Positions 16,875 through 25,281 are shown, counted from the stretch's first letter. The stretch: 54,103 nt of DNA from an uncultured Eubacterium sp. (GCA_910584875.1 CAJUDA010000022.1:1-54103), one strand, 5' to 3'. The notes: generated from the sequence alone by a model not told the origin. Made by a program: numbers and translations.

Positions 16875-18079
16875 TTCGGTGCCTCAAAATAACGGTCCAG
16901 TGCATTCAGGATAGCATCATCCTCCTCGCTCTCATCATCTATGGCAAGGATCTCGATCCCCGGCTCCTCTGTGGAAGCCGTCTCTTTCGTGACATCGGGT
17001 GCTTCCCGCTTTTGTTCCATTTCCGCATTTTCTGTTTTCTCTGTCGCCTTCGGTTCAGACAGGACAGCCTTTGTGGCGTCCGTCACAATCTTCGGTTCTC
17101 TCTCTGATTCCGGGGATTTCTGCCCTGCGGTTTCCCGATTTGCCGTTTTCTCTTCTGCCCTGACCTCCGCCACAAAATTCTTCCAGTCAAAAACGGCGTT
17201 CACCGAAGCGATTGCCACCTCGATCATCGGATCGTCTGGCTCAGCTGTTGTAAGTCCCTGCAGCCACAATCCTGGTTTGCTCAATATATTACTGACCACA
17301 TTATCATGGCTCCCGGCATAGCGGATAAATTCATACGAAATCCCTGCGATCACCGGGATCAGCAGGATGCGCAGCGCCATGCGCAGCCACATATTGCGGA
17401 CTACGATAAACATAAAGAATAAAATGCTGACAAACATAACAACCAGAAGAAAGCTTGTCCCGCACCGCTTATGCTGTGTTTTCTGCCTGCGGACATTTTC
17501 CACCGTCAGTTCCAATCCGTTTTCGATGCAGTTGATCGACTTATGCTCCGCCCCATGGTACATAAACACTCTTTTAATGTCCTTCATCAGAGAGATCAGC
17601 TTTACATAGAGCACAAACAAAACAACACGGATCACCCCTTCGATCAGTCCGCGGAGCTGCGCAGAACGGACGACCCGCCGCAGAGACTCGCTTACAAGAA
17701 AGGGAGCGATAACAAAAATAGCGATCGCTACTATGACAGCCAGCACCATAACCAGCCCCATCAGCAGGCTTTCCTTCTTTTCTTTTTTCTCCCTGGTCTC
17801 CTCTGTCTCATCTGCATCTTTTTTCTCTTCCTCTTCTTCCATCAGAGAAGCAGAATAGTTGAGCGTCTCCATCCCCATGCGCAGCGAATCCACAAATGCG
17901 GCAACGCCCCTTATCACAGGTAACCCGGCAAACTTGTATTTATCCCGGATGCTCTTACACTCCTGCTTCTTTAATTCAATCTCACCATCTGGTCTGCGTA
18001 CTGCTATGGCGCACTGATCCTTATTTCTCATCATAACGCCTTCGAGCACCGCCTGACCGCCAATCCCGGAATATTTCAT
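16871..18079 (-). CDS. DUF1385 (YqhQ-like) membrane protein
   Basis: This 402-residue protein of unknown function has the family opening GGQAVLEGVMMRNKDQ at residues 7-22. It has several membrane helices (LLMGLVMVLAVIVAIAIFVI, and pairs near 150 and 215-265), and the conserved YHGAEHKSINCIE segment with KTQHKRCGTSFLLV, which resembles a metal or nucleotide site. The last 110 residues are a charged, low-complexity extension rich in Glu, Lys and Thr that ends EEDDAILNALDRYFEAPK. Linkage with prmC and prfA is usual in Firmicutes, but no biochemical role is established. Confidence 0.9.
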   Translation of the reverse strand: MKYSGIGGQAVLEGVMMRNKDQCAIAVRRPDGEIELKKQECKSIRDKYKFAGLPVIRGVAAFVDSLRMGMETLNYSASLMEEEEEKKDADETEETREKKEKKESLLMGLVMVLAVIVAIAIFVIAPFLVSESLRRVVRSAQLRGLIEGVIRVVLFVLYVKLISLMKDIKRVFMYHGAEHKSINCIENGLELTVENVRRQKTQHKRCGTSFLLVVMFVSILFFMFIVVRNMWLRMALRILLIPVIAGISYEFIRYAGSHDNVVSNILSKPGLWLQGLTTAEPDDPMIEVAIASVNAVFDWKNFVAEVRAEEKTANRETAGQKSPESEREPKIVTDATKAVLSEPKATEKTENAEMEQKREAPDVTKETASTEEPGIEILAIDDESEEDDAILNALDRYFEAPK

Positions 18080-18102
18080 ACTGGCCTTCCTCCCATAATT
18101 TC

Positions 18103-18129
18103 AAAAAGGCAGAGTCATGCGACTCTGCC
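18103..18129 (-). terminator. Rho-independent terminator of rpmE
   Basis: GGCAGAGTC (18108-18116) pairs perfectly with GACTCTGCC (18121-18129) around a four-base loop. On the minus strand the stem is followed by five T bases (18103-18107). It lies 16 bases past the rpmE stop. Confidence 0.9.
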
Positions 18130-18144
18130 CTTGTTCTCAAGTAA

Positions 18145-18345
18145 TCATTTCAAGCCATACTTGCGGTTGAACTTATCAATCGCACCACGAGCTGTCACAG
18201 ACTTCTGCTGTCCAGTGTAAAATGGATGACATTTGGAACATACCTCAACATGGATGTCCTCTTTTGTTGAACCAGTCACAAACTCATTTCCACAGTTGCA
18301 GACAACCTTTGCCTGATAATATTCTGGATGAATTCCCTCTCTCAT
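18145..18345 (-). CDS. rpmE: 50S ribosomal protein L31, zinc form
   Basis: This 66-residue protein of the large subunit has the four-cysteine zinc form: Cys16 and Cys18 in VVCNCGNEF, and Cys36 and Cys39 in VCSKCHPFYTGQQ. Zinc-free paralogues lack these, so this is the version used when zinc is sufficient. It follows rho, the usual Firmicutes order, but has its own promoter (18420-18448) and its own terminator, so it is probably a separate transcript. Confidence 0.96.
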   Translation of the reverse strand: MREGIHPEYYQAKVVCNCGNEFVTGSTKEDIHVEVCSKCHPFYTGQQKSVTARGAIDKFNRKYGLK

Positions 18346-18412
18346 GTCTCTTTCACCTCACTATTTATATTGTCCTTTCCTAAAAAAGGATAACTGTCCT
18401 GCTCAAAAACTG
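18346..18412 (-). promoter_or_regulatory. Candidate rpmE leader RNA
   Basis: The predicted transcript has about 65 bases before the ATG. GGACAGTTATCC and TAGGAAAGGAC segments could pair in alternative ways around a T-rich loop. L31 leader motifs that bind the protein are known in Firmicutes. Whether this matches that consensus could not be determined by eye. Confidence 0.3.
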
Positions 18413-18419
18413 CTTCTCG

Positions 18420-18448
18420 ATTATATCATGGTCTCCTGGTAAATGCAA
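18420..18448 (-). promoter_or_regulatory. Promoter of rpmE
   Basis: TTGCAT (18443-18448) and TATAAT (18420-18425) on the minus strand are 17 bases apart, in the gap just after the rho stop codon. Confidence 0.75.
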
Positions 18449-18458
18449 GTCCTTTTTC

Positions 18459-20132
18459 TCACAAATGCATTTTTTTCACAGTCTCAACAAATTCTTCGTT
18501 ATTTTTCGTGCGCTTAAAAAGATTCAGGATCTGTTCCATTGCCTGGTCCGACTTCATGCCGCTCAGCGCCTTCCGGATCTTCGTCACTGCCTCCTGTTCA
18601 TTGACATCCAGCAGCAGATCCTCCCGCCTTGTACTGGATTTCTGGATATCGATCGACGGAAAAATCCTTCTCTCCGACAGGCTCCGGTCAAGGACCAGTT
18701 CCATATTACCTGTCCCCTTAAATTCTTCAAACACGACATCATCCATCCTGCTCCCGGTATCTACCAGTGCTGTGGCAAGTATCGTCAGGCTGCCTCCCTC
18801 CCGCATATTGCGCGCTGCACCAAAAAAGCGTTTCGGCATATGTAACGCCGCCGGATCGAGACCGCCGGAAAGGGTCCTGCCGCTGGGAGTTACGGTCAGA
18901 TTATACGCCCGCGCCAGCCGGGTGATGCTGTCCAGCAGGATAATGACATCCTCGCCGCTCTCTACCAGACGCTTCGCCCGCTCGATCACCATTTCAGAAA
19001 CCCTTTTGTGATTTTCCGGCAGCTCGTCAAACGTAGAATAGATCACATCCACCCGTTCGCCCTCGATAGATTCTTTGATATCGGTCACTTCCTCCGGTCT
19101 CTCGTCGATCAGAAGAATGATCAGATTCATCTTCGGATAATTCATCGTCACTGCCTTTGCCACCTGCTTGAGCAGCGTCGTCTTACCGGTCTTAGGCTGG
19201 GACACGATCATACCGCGCTGTCCCTTCCCGATCGGGGCGATGAGATCAAGAATACGCATGGAAATCCCCGCACCCGGCGTTTCCAGATGGAGACGGAAAT
19301 CAGGAAATATAGGAGTGAGATCCTCGAATTTTTTCCGGTTGTACAAATAACTGGGGGAGCGTCCATTTACTTTCTTCATATAAAGAAGAGCACTGAATTT
19401 TTCACTGGTGTTCCGGGTACGGAGATTTCCCTCGATGATATCCCCGGTCCGCAGGCCAAAACGCCGGATAAACTGCGGCGCCACATAGACGTCATTCTCT
19501 CCCGGCAGGAAATTATCACAGCGGATAAAGCCATACCCCTCGCTCATGATCTCGAGAATACCGTTTTTGGTAACCCCGCTGTCCACTTCCTTCAGCTCCG
19601 TCGGGTGCACATCGGCGATCTGACGGTCTTTCATAACAGATATCAGGCCATCTGTGCCGTCATGATACCGCTGTTTCTGATTATTGTAATAATTTGTATT
19701 CTGGGCAGTACGCTCCGTCCGCTGCTCCTGATGATGCTCCGGTTTATGATAGTCCGTTTTATGGTACTCTGGTTTATGGTACTCCGGCCTGTGGTACTCT
19801 GATTTATGATATTCCTGTTTATGTTCTGTCTGTGTGGTGCTGCGTGTCTCTGTTGTCTTTCTTACATAAGTCCGGTTCCGGTTTGTGTAGGAATTTCCTT
19901 TTGCTGCATTTTTCCGCACTTCTTTTTCCGGTGCTTCCTTGTTCGGCGTCTCCTTTTCCTTTGTCGGTTTTGCCGCTTTTTTCACCGGCTTTTCACGCTC
20001 TGCTTCCGCCTGCTGCATCATCTCTGCAATTTTCGCCGCCAATTCAGGCTTGCGGAGCGCAGTAACCCCCTTCAATCCCTTTTCTTTCGCGATCGCACGC
20101 AATTCTGCCAGTGTCTTCGTTGTCAGATCCAT
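18459..20132 (-). CDS. rho: Transcription termination factor Rho with a long N-terminal insert
   Basis: Rho is a hexameric RNA-dependent ATPase that ends transcription. This form has 557 residues against roughly 420 in E. coli. Residues 1-45 are the Rho N-terminal helical (HeH) domain (TLAELRAIAKEKGLKGV). Residues 50-165 are a disordered insert, first Lys/Glu/Ala-rich, then a run of EYHKP-type pentapeptides, then Asn/Gln/Tyr-rich. The RNA-binding cold-shock domain (EGYGFIRC) starts near 190. The ATPase has Walker A SQPKTGKTT and Walker B LIILLIDERPEE, with Q and R loops conserved. It has its own promoter at 20295-20323, followed by a perfect inverted repeat. Inserts of this kind occur in some Firmicutes and Bacteroidetes and can bind RNA or condense. 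Confidence 0.96.
   Translation of the reverse strand: MDLTTKTLAELRAIAKEKGLKGVTALRKPELAAKIAEMMQQAEAEREKPVKKAAKPTKEKETPNKEAPEKEVRKNAAKGNSYTNRNRTYVRKTTETRSTTQTEHKQEYHKSEYHRPEYHKPEYHKTDYHKPEHHQEQRTERTAQNTNYYNNQKQRYHDGTDGLISVMKDRQIADVHPTELKEVDSGVTKNGILEIMSEGYGFIRCDNFLPGENDVYVAPQFIRRFGLRTGDIIEGNLRTRNTSEKFSALLYMKKVNGRSPSYLYNRKKFEDLTPIFPDFRLHLETPGAGISMRILDLIAPIGKGQRGMIVSQPKTGKTTLLKQVAKAVTMNYPKMNLIILLIDERPEEVTDIKESIEGERVDVIYSTFDELPENHKRVSEMVIERAKRLVESGEDVIILLDSITRLARAYNLTVTPSGRTLSGGLDPAALHMPKRFFGAARNMREGGSLTILATALVDTGSRMDDVVFEEFKGTGNMELVLDRSLSERRIFPSIDIQKSSTRREDLLLDVNEQEAVTKIRKALSGMKSDQAMEQILNLFKRTKNNEEFVETVKKMHL
19730..19822 (-). repeat. 15-base tandem repeat in rho coding His/Tyr pentapeptides
   Basis: About six tandem 15-base units encode EYHKS, EYHRP, EYHKP, EYHKT, DYHKP and EHHQE. 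Units differ by a few bases each (variants of GGTTTATGGTACTCC on the plus strand). Unit length is a multiple of three, so gain or loss keeps the frame. Confidence 0.85.
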
Positions 20133-20252
20133 ACTTTACTTCCTTTCTTTATTTGCCCTCTTTCACCTGTTGTCAAACTAAATCGGCTGGAAAAAATTGA
20201 ACCATTGAATATAGAATCATTCCCCGTATGAGACGGGCATCAAATGAATTTG

Positions 20253-20294
20253 GATAACAGTATAACATTGATACGCATCTGTTATACTGTTATC
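20253..20294. promoter_or_regulatory. Perfect 15-base inverted repeat in the rho leader
   Basis: GATAACAGTATAACA (20253-20267) and TGTTATACTGTTATC (20280-20294) are exact complements around a 12-base loop. The repeat abuts the -10 box and covers the predicted start of the rho transcript. There is no T run after it. It could be an operator or an mRNA 5' hairpin. Confidence 0.7.
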
Positions 20295-20323
20295 ATTATA
20301 ACGAATAAAAAAGAGTCAGTCAA
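20295..20323 (-). promoter_or_regulatory. Strong promoter for rho
   Basis: TTGACT (20318-20323) and TATAAT (20295-20300) on the minus strand have a 17-base spacer. The predicted rho leader is about 155 bases. The UDPGP gene ends just upstream with no visible terminator. Confidence 0.8.
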
Positions 20324-20333
20324 CCGAAAAATT

Positions 20334-21560
20334 TTACAGCTCAATCCCGTTCTCTCTCATTAACTCTCTGGCGCTCTCCAGGGAATCCACCCCGGTACGG
20401 TTCTTGATCGGTGCAAACTCCCGGCTGCGCTCTACCTCAAACGAGAGACAGTTATCCATCATGTGGATCATATCCAGAACCAGTGTCTCAAATTTGTAAC
20501 CATTTGGCTCTTCCGGTCTGACCAGTTCTGCCTGCTCATTGATATAAGGGATTTTTTTCTCTACGATATGGGTCGGCATATTTTCCTTCATGATCTTCGT
20601 CAGTGTCTCTACCTCAAAAAGATAATTGAGGATCACGCCATAATTATAGAGCAGTCTGCCATTTTCATCCCTCGAATGGATCATCTCATCTGTCATCTCA
20701 TAATACTCGACGATCGCCGGTCTGCCATCCTCCAGGCAGAGCACACCTACTTTTTCATTCGGTCCTGCCTTTGCCACTACCTTTGATCCGCAGACACATC
20801 CGGCTTCCATCGTAGCTCCTGCAAACACCGGATCGGCGATTTTCTGAAGCACATTGTCCACAGAAAATACATTGAGCCACTCCACTCCCAGCTCATGGAT
20901 CTTATCAAGAAGTCCCGCCCCTGCAAGAGAGGAAAACCAGCCCCCGTTGCCATTTGGCGAAGTCGATATCTTCCCCTTGCCTTCCATATAAATCCTGCCA
21001 TCATAGCTGACGGACGGCGCCATTTCCTGTACAAAGAAAAAGACATACTCTTTCTGATACCCAAAAAAATCATGTTCCTCAAAAAATGCTGTCGTATCTT
21101 CATTATTTTTCTCACTGGTCATAACAAACAGAGGAATCCAGGCATCTGCCTTCTTCACCACTTCCAGCAGATTGCTGATAAGCTGTTCAAAAAGATAGAG
21201 TTCTTTATGAACCCCTACATTCAGCATTCCCTTTGGTTTGTCAAGACCCAGACGGGTTCCCTGCCCTCCGGCAAGAAGCACCGCTCCCACCTTGCCGGCA
21301 TGGAGCGCCTCCAGACCTCTTTTTTCATACTGTTCTCTCTTTTCCCTGATTTCCTCCAGAGTGACTGCCCCCATGGGTTCCAGCTTCCCTTTCTCTATCT
21401 CCCCCGCTCCCTTTTTGACCAGATCCAGCAGAGACAAATCCAAATCTCCGATCTGTGCCAGCAGGCTGTCTTTCTGCCGCGGATCTAACTCGTCATAATA
21501 CTGCAGCAGGTGCTCCTGACCAGCCGGGGATAATTTTTGTAACGCCTCTTCGTATGTCAT
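20334..21560 (-). CDS. UDPGP-family UTP-sugar-1-phosphate uridylyltransferase
   Basis: This 408-residue nucleotidyltransferase belongs to the eukaryote-like UDPGP/UAP1 type, not the bacterial GalU type. The nucleotide-binding motif LLAGGQGTRLGLDKPKGM lies near residues 94-111. Further markers are PNGNGGWFSSL and VFSVDNVLQKIADP, the uridine and metal-site regions. Members make UDP-GlcNAc, UDP-GalNAc or UDP-glucose; the sequence does not settle which. The ATG at 21560 is used because the upstream ATG is only two bases from AGGAG. No terminator is visible between it and the rho promoter. Confidence 0.88.
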   Translation of the reverse strand: MTYEEALQKLSPAGQEHLLQYYDELDPRQKDSLLAQIGDLDLSLLDLVKKGAGEIEKGKLEPMGAVTLEEIREKREQYEKRGLEALHAGKVGAVLLAGGQGTRLGLDKPKGMLNVGVHKELYLFEQLISNLLEVVKKADAWIPLFVMTSEKNNEDTTAFFEEHDFFGYQKEYVFFFVQEMAPSVSYDGRIYMEGKGKISTSPNGNGGWFSSLAGAGLLDKIHELGVEWLNVFSVDNVLQKIADPVFAGATMEAGCVCGSKVVAKAGPNEKVGVLCLEDGRPAIVEYYEMTDEMIHSRDENGRLLYNYGVILNYLFEVETLTKIMKENMPTHIVEKKIPYINEQAELVRPEEPNGYKFETLVLDMIHMMDNCLSFEVERSREFAPIKNRTGVDSLESARELMRENGIEL

Positions 21561-21654
21561 TGCCATAACTCCTTTCCAATCTTACCGCTGTCATCAAGCG
21601 GAACATCATAATTATATAATACTCAGTTTCATCCGAAAGCACAAGAGAAAAATA

Positions 21655-21683
21655 TTGTCTTATCCTATTAAAAATGGTATAGT
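21655..21683 (+). promoter_or_regulatory. Promoter of the malic enzyme gene
   Basis: TTGTCT (21655-21660) and TATAGT (21678-21683) are 17 bases apart, 52 bases before the start codon. Confidence 0.7.
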
Positions 21684-21735
21684 GGGAACTGGTACAATGA
21701 ATAATCTGGTATCTGACTGTTAGGAGGAAAATAGA

Positions 21736-22890
21736 ATGACACAGAGTGAAAAAGCCATAAAGCTGCATGAAGAATGGAATGGAAAGATCAATACCACCCC
21801 CAAATGTAAAGTCCGGTCGAGAGAAGACCTCGCCATCGCCTATACGCCGGGAGTGGCAGAACCATGTAAAGCGATTGCGGAAAACAACGATGACGCATAT
21901 AAATATACGATCAAAGCCAATACGGTCGCCGTCGTATCAGATGGAAGCGCGGTGCTGGGGCTTGGCAACATCGGCGCCCATGCCGCCATGCCAGTTATGG
22001 AGGGCAAGGCAGTTCTATTTAAGGAATTTGGCGGCATCAACGCTTTCCCCATCTGTCTGGACACGCAGGACACAGAAGAGATCATCCGCACTGTGATGAA
22101 CATCGCCCCCGCTTTCGGCGGAATTAACCTGGAAGACATCAGTGCGCCGCGATGCTTTGAGATCGAGACAAGGCTGAAAGAACTGCTGGATATCCCGGTA
22201 TTTCATGATGACCAGCACGGTACGGCGATCGTAGTCCTCGCCGGCATCATCAATGCCCTGAAGGTTGTAAACAAAGAAAAGGAAAACTGCCGGATCATCG
22301 TCAATGGCGCCGGATCTGCGGGAATCGCCATCAGCCGGCTGCTTCTCCGTTACGGGTTTCCGGATGTGATCTTATGTGACAAATCCGGTATCCTCAGCAG
22401 GAAATCTGAAAATCTGAACTGGATGCAGAAGGAAATGATGGAGATCACGAACCTGTCAGAAAAAGAAGGCAGCCTTGCCGATGCCTTTGCAGGTGCTGAC
22501 ATCTTCGTAGGGGTCTCCGCCCCCGGCATTGTCACAGAAGAAATGGTAACTTCCATGAACCAGGACGCCATCCTTTTTGCCATGGCAAACCCGGTGCCGG
22601 AGATCATGCCTGATCTGGCAAAAAAGGCAGGCGCCAGGATCGTAGGTACCGGGCGCTCGGATTTCCCGAACCAGGTAAATAACGTCGTGGCATTTCCAGG
22701 GATCTTTAAGGGCGCCCTGGAAGGGCGCGCCTCCCAGATCACGGAAGAAATGAAACTGGCTGCCGCCATCGCCATCGCCTCTCTCGTGCCGGAAGAAAAG
22801 CTGAGTGAAGACAACATCATGCCGGAAGCCTTCGATCCACAGGTTGCTGATGTCGTCAGCGCCGCTGTGAAGGCGCATATCCATGACTGA
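21736..22890 (+). CDS. NAD(P)-dependent malic enzyme
   Basis: This enzyme decarboxylates malate to pyruvate while reducing NAD(P). It is the short bacterial form of 384 residues without the phosphotransacetylase-like extension. Signatures are IAYTPGVAEPC with the catalytic Tyr36, VAVVSDGSAVLGLGNIG, the metal and substrate region GGINLEDISAPRCFEIE, VFHDDQHGTAIV, and the Rossmann loop NGAGSAGIAI. The cofactor preference cannot be read. TAGGAGG precedes the ATG. It is one of few plus-strand genes here, probably co-transcribed with the DUF4364 gene 68 bases on. Confidence 0.95.
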   Translation: MTQSEKAIKLHEEWNGKINTTPKCKVRSREDLAIAYTPGVAEPCKAIAENNDDAYKYTIKANTVAVVSDGSAVLGLGNIGAHAAMPVMEGKAVLFKEFGGINAFPICLDTQDTEEIIRTVMNIAPAFGGINLEDISAPRCFEIETRLKELLDIPVFHDDQHGTAIVVLAGIINALKVVNKEKENCRIIVNGAGSAGIAISRLLLRYGFPDVILCDKSGILSRKSENLNWMQKEMMEITNLSEKEGSLADAFAGADIFVGVSAPGIVTEEMVTSMNQDAILFAMANPVPEIMPDLAKKAGARIVGTGRSDFPNQVNNVVAFPGIFKGALEGRASQITEEMKLAAAIAIASLVPEEKLSEDNIMPEAFDPQVADVVSAAVKAHIHD

Positions 22891-22958
22891 CCGCCCGGTC
22901 GTATGGGGCGGCAGGCCCTATCATTCGGGCCAAAAAATCTATCAGGGGGAAAAAGAGA

Positions 22959-23480
22959 ATGCCAAACGAATCCTTTAATCTTTATAAGCTGATCGTACTC
23001 TATATACTGAATAAAGTAAAAACCCCTCTGCCGCAACGGATCATCTTTGATTTTGTCACCAGCCGCGGATATACAAACTACTTTACGATCCTCAGCGCTT
23101 TTGGAGATCTGCTGCAGGCAGAGCTTATCCTCGAAAGCACCACCTATCACATATCATATTACAGCCTCACCCGTGCCGGAAGAGAGACCCTGGAATCCTT
23201 TGGTTCTTCTCTCTCCTTTGAGATCCGGCACGAGATCGATGACTATCTGAAAGAAAAAAAATATGAGATTATTGAAGAGAGTTCCCTCGTCAGCGACTAT
23301 CACCGTACAAAGGACGGCACCTACCTCGCTGCCTGCACCCTGCGCGAAGGAAACCATGTATTGTTTCATCTCGAACTGGATGTAGCCACCGAAGAAGATG
23401 CCGTCCATGTATGCGAAAACTGGAGAGAGCAGAGCGAAACACTGTACCAGCAGGCTATGGTACACCTTCTGCGCTCATAA
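22959..23480 (+). CDS. DUF4364 family protein
   Basis: This 173-residue protein has the DUF4364 pattern: YKLIVLYILNKVKTPLPQRIIFDFV at the N-terminus resembles a winged helix of PadR/MarR-like fold, with a second part (AACTLREGNHVLFHLELDV) forming a small beta domain. DUF4364 is common in Clostridia and has no settled function; a DNA-binding regulator is plausible. CAGGGGGAAAA lies a little far upstream of the ATG. It is closed by a strong hairpin at 23483-23522. Confidence 0.8.
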   Translation: MPNESFNLYKLIVLYILNKVKTPLPQRIIFDFVTSRGYTNYFTILSAFGDLLQAELILESTTYHISYYSLTRAGRETLESFGSSLSFEIRHEIDDYLKEKKYEIIEESSLVSDYHRTKDGTYLAACTLREGNHVLFHLELDVATEEDAVHVCENWREQSETLYQQAMVHLLRS

Positions 23481-23482
23481 AC

Positions 23483-23522
23483 GCAGCGCACTGATCTGAA
23501 GCATTTCAAATCGGTGCGCTGC
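23483..23522. terminator. Bidirectional terminator between DUF4364 and the zinc-ribbon gene
   Basis: GCAGCGCAC-T-GAT (23483-23495) pairs with ATC-G-GTGCGCTGC (23510-23522) with one internal mismatch. Both following flanks are AT-rich. It serves the convergent genes ending at 23480 and 23540. Confidence 0.75.
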
Positions 23523-23539
23523 CATACTATATTAATATT

Positions 23540-23839
23540 TTATTTTGCCCATAACTGATAAACGGTATCTCCGTCCATTGCCTCAAGTCTTCCTTCTCTC
23601 AGCAATTTCTGGATCGTAGGCAGATTAACACCTGTTTCCCGGGACACCTCCATCGCATTTCTGGGTCCATGCTCTGCAAGGTACTGTTTCACGATACCAA
23701 AATCGGTTATATGTTCCCAGCCGCATTCGGTGCAGACAAATCTTCCACTACCTTTGTTCTGCATCCTGCCAGAACATTCCTCACAGTACATAGATGCCGG
23801 GTCCTCCACAAGCAGATTAAATTCCTCGTCTTCCTTCAT
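23540..23839 (-). CDS. Zinc-ribbon and helix-turn-helix small protein
   Basis: This 99-residue protein has a four-cysteine zinc ribbon at residues 19-40 (CEECSGRM, then CTECGWEH). A C-terminal winged-helix-like segment follows (NAMEVSRETGVNLPTIQKLLREGRL). The combination resembles YvyF/TIGR03826-type regulators near flagellar genes, but no flagellar gene is seen here, so the function is left open. GGAGGTGTAGGG precedes the ATG. It is 34 bases downstream of the pyrophosphatase start side and reads away from it; the two may form a transcript. Confidence 0.75.
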   Translation of the reverse strand: MKEDEEFNLLVEDPASMYCEECSGRMQNKGSGRFVCTECGWEHITDFGIVKQYLAEHGPRNAMEVSRETGVNLPTIQKLLREGRLEAMDGDTVYQLWAK

Positions 23840-23873
23840 CCCTACACCTCCATTCTGATATTTATGTGAATTT

Positions 23874-24413
23874 TTATTCTGTCACTTTACCATATTTTTT
23901 CTCATAGTTTTTAATGCACTGTTCAATAACGGCAACCGCTTCCACTGGTCCGTCAAATTCCTTCACTGCTGTTTCTTTATTCTCCAGATCCTTATATATA
24001 CTGAAGAAATGCTGGATTTCCTCAAAGATATGGTTGGGAAGCTGTGCGATATCCTTATAATAATTATAGGTAGGATCATTGTACGGAATCGCAATGATCT
24101 TTTCATCATTGGCTCCGTTATCCAGCATATACATAACTCCGATCGGATAACAGCGGACCAGAGAAAGTGGCTCGATATCCTCCGAACAAATGACCAGCAC
24201 ATCCAGCGGGTCCTTATCATCCCCAAGTGTTCTGGGGATAAAACCATAATTTGCCGGATAGTGCGTTGATGTATAAAGGATACGGTCCAGTATGATCAGT
24301 CCTGTCTCTTTATCCAGTTCATATTTTTTCTTACTTCCCTTGGAAATCTCGATCGTCGCCACAAAATCACCGGGCTGGATCCGTTCCCTGCTTATATCAT
24401 GCCAGATATTCAT
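23874..24413 (-). CDS. ppa: Inorganic pyrophosphatase, family I
   Basis: This soluble Mg2+ enzyme hydrolyses pyrophosphate to phosphate. It has 179 residues. Signatures are IEISKGSKKKYELDKETG (residues 22-39), the tyrosine-rich YTSTHYPANYGFIPRT loop, and the metal-binding core DDKDPLDVLV. Hydrophobic, acidic and catalytic Asp positions are all kept. It lies 19 bases after the lytic transglycosylase gene ends and is probably expressed with it. Confidence 0.95.
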   Translation of the reverse strand: MNIWHDISRERIQPGDFVATIEISKGSKKKYELDKETGLIILDRILYTSTHYPANYGFIPRTLGDDKDPLDVLVICSEDIEPLSLVRCYPIGVMYMLDNGANDEKIIAIPYNDPTYNYYKDIAQLPNHIFEEIQHFFSIYKDLENKETAVKEFDGPVEAVAVIEQCIKNYEKKYGKVTE

Positions 24414-24432
24414 AAATTATCGCCCTCTTTCA

Positions 24433-25281
24433 TCAGCCAACGCCAGTAGTTCCCAATTCCAGATATTTAAGATAAGCGCCATAAGACATAGTCACCGCAT
24501 TATCTCCTTTGCCGACGGATACAACTACTTTTTCCAGGTCAGCCTGCGTTGCCTCCGTACCGGTATCAAATCCGGCCGGAACCTGCACGGAAGGTGTCTG
24601 GACAGTGTCTTTCTTTTTGGTGTCTTCTGTGGAACTGCTGCTTTCTGTGTATTTGCCAGTGTCCTTCACGCTGACCTTCCTGTCTGGTACTGTCACGCCT
24701 TCGGACATAAACTTCTTAATCTTCTTAACATAATTCTGTGTCTCTTTATACGGCGGCACACCGCCATATTTTTTTACGGCGCCGCTGCCGGCATTATATG
24801 CGGCCGCTGCCAGTGTATAATCGCCTTTAAATTTCTTCAAATGCGCCGCCAGCAGTTTTGCCGATGCCATGATATTCTGCTCTTCATTAAAAGGATCTGT
24901 AACACCAAACTCTTTACACTCATATGGCATAAGCTGCATGATCCCCTTCGCTCCCGCCGAAGATACGCATTTTGTATTAAAGTCAGATTCTGCTTTCGCC
25001 ACGGCGGTAAGAAAATCATAGGAGATATCATATTTCTCGGCTGCCCTCTTAAATATATTCTTCAAAGCCGTCTTCCCCGCCGCTGCCGTACCGGATGATT
25101 TAGATACGGAAGAGGTTTCTTTGCTTTTCCGGGTCCCTGTCGTCTCAGCCGCTTTCTTCTGCACTTCCTTTTTTAATACCTTCTTAAACGAAGTAATGCT
25201 GGACCGGGACGGATCGTTCTTTTTCACAGATAATGCTGCCGCTGATTCACCCGTCACATCCTGCACAACCAACATTGACAT
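24433..25281 (-). CDS. Lytic transglycosylase (SLT domain) without a signal peptide
   Basis: This 282-residue protein has a transglycosylase SLT domain at about 78-190. The catalytic Glu98 is in AKAESDFNTKC, followed by GAKGIMQLMP and AAAAYNAGSGAVKKYGGVP, the classic motifs. Such enzymes cut the glycan strand of peptidoglycan. The first 75 residues are a Lys/Ser/Thr-rich, non-hydrophobic stretch, so there is no Sec signal or membrane anchor. The start is well supported by AAAGGAGCAGG, so the lack of a signal is not a start error. A C-terminal Thr/Ser-rich tail of about 75 residues ends in YGAYLKYLELGTTGVG. Confidence 0.88.
   Translation of the reverse strand: MSMLVVQDVTGESAAALSVKKNDPSRSSITSFKKVLKKEVQKKAAETTGTRKSKETSSVSKSSGTAAAGKTALKNIFKRAAEKYDISYDFLTAVAKAESDFNTKCVSSAGAKGIMQLMPYECKEFGVTDPFNEEQNIMASAKLLAAHLKKFKGDYTLAAAAYNAGSGAVKKYGGVPPYKETQNYVKKIKKFMSEGVTVPDRKVSVKDTGKYTESSSSTEDTKKKDTVQTPSVQVPAGFDTGTEATQADLEKVVVSVGKGDNAVTMSYGAYLKYLELGTTGVG

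Noticed and set aside
19730..19822. Regular repeats that might suggest a CRISPR array
   Set aside because: The units are tandem 15-mers without spacers and lie in frame within rho.
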